Assembly: GCA_946894095.1 (NCBI GenBank) | Contig: OX335641.1 | Location: 5,288,501-5,352,500 of the forward strand | DNA: 64,000 bases | Direction of reading: 5' to 3' | DNA from: Incurvaria masculella | Lineage: Eukaryota; Arthropoda; Insecta; Lepidoptera; Incurvariidae | In this document: positions 60,304-64,000 of the stretch, piece after piece | How positions within the stretch are numbered: the first letter of the stretch is position 1 | How the letters are laid out: every line of letters begins with the position of its first letter | Position numbers and translations under genes: made by a program | Notes under the pieces: generated by a model | Told to the model about the DNA's origin: nothing | Database searches by the model: none | The model's input: the letters and a program-made list of their open reading frames with translations, nothing else

Positions 60304-61169
60304 GTATGTACTATTTTCGTTTCGGTTTCTTTATTTTCTCTATTCGATTTATATTATGCACTCGGATTCATTATTGTTTTTTTCTGGCGGTTCGATTACC
60401 TCTGGCGAAGAAAAATCAACAAAAAACTTTGCTACGTTTGTCTTTTTTATGTTTACTAACTAGTTTACAATGGTTGATAGGTACCTACTGCTCACATAAA
60501 ACATGATCTGTACATACCTAGGTGTAGAGCGAACTCTTGACTACTATAGTAACACCATATTATTAATTAATACGTAATGTAATCTAAAATATTCCGGAGT
60601 AAAAGCCGATAATTTTCGAATTATGTTTTTGTTATAATTGAATTGAAATTATTATTGTTAGTTCTTTGTTATATATTACTGAAATTACTTAAAAGCAAAG
60701 GCATTGAATACAATATTTTAATATCTATAAATATTAGTACAAAAATCCTAATGGAACTTTGTATAACTCAAAATAATTATTACTAAATCCCTACTTGTAA
60801 AAAGGACGAAAATTAATTTAAAAAATTAAAAATATAATGATATTGATTATGAAAACATTGATTTAATATTTAATGTTGATTATATGTATAAAATGCATGT
60901 ACATTATTAATTTATGCTTATTATTATAAGCTTATTAGTTACATTTCTTTTAAGTATATAAAATAAGAAATTAAAATAATACTGAATAAAATTTATGCCT
61001 TCTCTTCACCTCACACAATATAAGCCGATAAAACGAGGCCGAGGCCAAATTACACAAACGTCGCTAAATTATATTAATGTTAAAAGAATAAGGCCTACGT
61101 TTTATTTCATTCGACTATGACCAACCCTATCAATCTCGAAGATATCAAAAACGGCGAAAACTTAGACCT

Positions 61170-61356
61170 GTCCTTATATATAATTTTTCTGCACGCTTGT
61201 TTGTCACCTTATTTCTCCTAAACGGCTGGGCCGATTTTGATGATATTTTAGTGCGTCTTCAGGTGGCTCCGTACATGGTTTAGATTTACAATTGGACCCG
61301 ATAGGTGGCGCTGTGTCGAGATACTGACCCGAGTGAAGCCGGGCACTTCAGCTAGT
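61170..61356 (+). mobile_element. Helitron-like non-autonomous element, 3' end visible
   Basis: It contains CCTAAACGGCTGGGCCGATT and ends GTGAAGCCGGGCACTTCAGC, then TAGT, with CTAG at 61352-61355. A GAAGCCGGGCACTTC hairpin sits directly before the CTAG end, as in Helitrons. The 5' border and the family are uncertain. Confidence 0.5.
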
Positions 61357-62830
61357 TTCAAATTTTTGCATAACTTTCTTATTATTGAAACTTATAGAAA
61401 TAATAATTAAATATATACAATGTAAATGATTAAGTATTATTAAAACACACCAAATGTGAACCACACTTTGAATTTATTTAAAGAATCGATATTTTGTAAC
61501 AGAAAAAAATTATTCCAGAAGCCTCATCTTCTTTCTGGTTTTTTCTGGTACACTGAATGGATCAGATCGACATTATTTCTGCTTATATTTAGGACGATCG
61601 GATTTTATTGCAAATTTAATATAAAAAAAATGTTTATATGCATCTACTAACATTTTCCTCAATTGGTGGTCACCTAAATTTGTTCATGTTTAATTCAGCA
61701 GATAAAACAAATTCATTTAAATTGTTTTATCATTAATGTTTCGTACTAAAATCTTTGTACATCTATGCTTCAAAAACTTTTCAATAGTCTGATGATCAGC
61801 GAGATAACTATTCGACGGATTTATTTACGCGTCTGCTTATCCAACCGTTATAGTAAGTTCATATTATTATTAGTAATATTACAGTAAGATAATTGTGATA
61901 GAAAATATAATCCTCCGGTAATGACTATCAGTCTTTTGACGAACGGAATTTTATACTATCAGTCCGATAAGTACTATCCGAGGATTGAAAAATCGGCCCT
62001 TAGGGAAAATAATTTTGTGATAAAAAATAACTAGGTGTAATGTTCACTTTCAACCTATTTTACGAGCAGCTAAATTTAACTGGGTATAAAACCAACTAAT
62101 GAAAATCATTTGTAACAGTTGCCTTCTTACACACTTGGGCGCTGAAACTACATCCTGATACTTGTTTATTCTGATAAGTAATATTCTGCAGAGTGATTCG
62201 ATTATAGACCAAGATGCCTTAATAAACCTGATTTTAAGTGTTAAAGAAACCACAAAACTTTTTATTACATGGTAAACAAAAAATAACCCATTGGCCTCAT
62301 TTCTATCCCGTAGGTATATTCGGCCGGCAACAAATATTTACTTGTTTATCAATATAAAATACAAATATTTACTTTGTTATCGTTTTAAAAAAGTGAATGC
62401 TAGTTAGCGAGTGATAAATATTCTAAATGAATGAACGAAAGTCTGGCCCGGAGACTTGGAGAAACACAATTAATTACTTAAGAAGAGGATTCGCACAATA
62501 GTAAGTGATTTTGTTTTAAACGACAAAAAATAAAAACCGAGCTACATCATTGTTTAAGTTACACACCTTAATTTAATTAGATTTTATGATTTATAATTTT
62601 AAATAAGATTAGATTAAATCATCCGAAAAGTTAAATATAAATATTGAATTAAAATGTATCGTTATTTTCCACAAATATTTTCAACCGGTGTAATCTATTC
62701 CATTCATATTAAATTAAAATAAAAATAGTTTTTGTCGGCACCTTACAATCAGATCTTACCAGCCGACGGCGAAGTACGAAATGTTGTATCTAATATATGG
62801 TTAATTGTTCAATCATTCACCACAGCTACA

Positions 62831-62992
62831 TAACTAAGCCTGGCTTTAATCAAGTGCTGATTAAAAAAATTAAAGGGCTTTATTACTAAAGTGCTGATTA
62901 TTTTGTACTGGTATTGATTGCAAGCTGCTAAGAAAGGCCCTTCATATGTGGCCATTAAGCTAATCAGCAATATGTGAAAAAGGCCTTAAGTG
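62831..62992 (-). repeat. 165-bp interspersed repeat, copy 2
   Basis: Reverse-complement match to 15791-15955 along its full length (TAACTAAGCCTGGCTTTAAT at the left, AAAAAGGCCTTAAGTG at the right). The two copies differ at many sites and by small indels. This copy lies in the NK6 intron and the other lies in intergenic DNA. Confidence 0.7.
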
Positions 62993-64000
62993 TAAAATAT
63001 TTTGAATTTAAAATTTAGCCAAACAATATTCGCTTGGAATTTTAAAAAGCTCTTTATTCTTTATTCGGCATTCATATGGTAGTACAATATACTTGAAATT
63101 GTCAAAAAAAAAATTGGTATTTTATACATTTTAATACTATATATACACCTGTGTGCATATATTACCCTTTTACTGTTTGTAATGCTCATAACATGAAAGA
63201 AATAAATAAATTTGAAATAATATGCCTATTTTGGCACTTTTTATCAAGAAACTTTCAAGTATGAAAGCGAAAATCGGTCATAAGATGCTCATAACTTTAG
63301 TAACTAATTTGAGCTTAATGGGTTAAGTTCTAAGAAATTAACGTTTGATTGATAACCTCGCGTGCTACGGAGGCTTTAATTTAACTTTATTCACGATCCA
63401 ATTTACATATTGTGTATAGCTATCGAAACGATACATTACAAAAAAAAACTCAAGCTGATTCAAGACAAAGAATCACGCAGACCGACGATCGCCGTGCATA
63501 GATCAAATATAGTGCAAATATCAGCAAAGATTTTGAGGTTAGCCGTTATGGCCTGCTCGAGAAACCCACACTATGGATAGGCCCGAGGCCTGGGAGATAC
63601 AGAGAGAGGATGAGAGATTTGCTGACCTGATGCCCCCAGGCTCGCACCTTCCACAGAGATTTTCGTACGTTCTCCTGGCCAGGAATGTTGCTGGAGGCAG
63701 CTAGCAAGCACTCGCATGCGGATACCTTTTCACAACTCGCGTACAACTCCTCGAGCGATGAGGGCAATGCGATGGTATCGCATATTATTGACAGTGGAAC
63801 GATGGCTTTTCCGCGGAGCGACCATTCGCGGCGCGGTTCTTATGGCGGTCGAACTCCGACTCGCGAGCACGATTTTATTTCATAATCGCGCGCGTCTTGT
63901 GGTATGCAGCAGTTCCGTCTCTCTCTCTCAGGTTGGGAAAATCAGAGAATGAACGAGAGGAAAGTGTTATAATGTTCGTGGTTTTTATGCATGAAGTAGT

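Larger units (their letters stand above)
60304..64000 (+). other. NK6 intron 1 (partial, runs off the window)
   Basis: It begins with the GTATGT donor and returns at once to AT-rich sequence. No homeobox-coding exon was found up to the right edge. It contains a Helitron-like end (61170-61356), a 165-bp interspersed repeat (62831-62992) and a balanced-composition stretch at about 63540-63950, where no domain was recognised. Confidence 0.7.

Noticed and set aside
59992..60459. Plus-strand Arg-rich ORF overlapping NK6 exon 1
   Set aside because: It is a shifted frame over GC-rich DNA, and the reading continues through the splice donor into intron sequence.
63546..63952. ORFs on both strands in a balanced-composition segment
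   Set aside because: No recognisable domain or splice signals were found, and the frames overlap on opposite strands. It lies in the NK6 intron and may be an old repeat.

Overview
This is a eukaryotic, AT-rich, gene-poor window, almost certainly from a moth or butterfly. The Lepidoptera call rests on at least six copies of the interspersed repeat whose end reads AAAACCGGCCAAGTGCGAGT (with a CCGT-repeat tract and a GGGTTCCGTACC end), on many small TTAA-flanked inverted-repeat elements, and on insect-type non-LTR retrotransposon fragments. The species cannot be read from the sequence. No bacterial-style operons, rRNA genes or CRISPR arrays were found.

Only two host coding exons can be supported, both homeobox genes on the + strand. 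At 13356-13784 lies the last coding exon of an NK-class homeobox gene, best matched to NK7.1. It begins exactly at the classic homeodomain intron site (residue 44/45), carries the end of the recognition helix and a 126-residue tail, and is followed by polyadenylation signals. Sequence before 13356 is read as intron of that gene. At 59964-60303 lies the first coding exon of an NK6 (HGTX/Nkx6) gene, with the three motifs of that family, in a CpG-rich block with a GC box and two short upstream ORFs. It ends at a good GT donor, and the homeodomain exons lie beyond the right edge. The two genes are therefore neighbours in the same orientation, about 46 kb apart, which fits linkage of NK6 and NK7 in the ANTP-class homeobox set.

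The intergenic 46 kb and the two introns are full of mobile-element remains. They hold a SINE family with a 5S-rRNA-like segment between tRNA-like A and B boxes (copies near 18.2, 22.5, 23.4, 47.6 kb and others), one copy of which is split by a 2.3-kb inverted-repeat element. They also hold several TTAA-bounded MITE families, a threefold tandem MITE array (31.8-33.5 kb), long foldback elements, 5'-truncated LINE fragments (3.1, 34.8-35.5 and 45.5 kb), Helitron-like ends, and two foldbacks with hammerhead-ribozyme-like cores (29.9-30.1 and 41.7-42.1 kb).

Several GC-rich non-coding islands (2.4, 6.3, 11.3, 52.0 and 54.8 kb) and a 37-bp palindrome of homeodomain-type sites (27.8 kb) are candidate regulatory DNA. 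That role is inference only.
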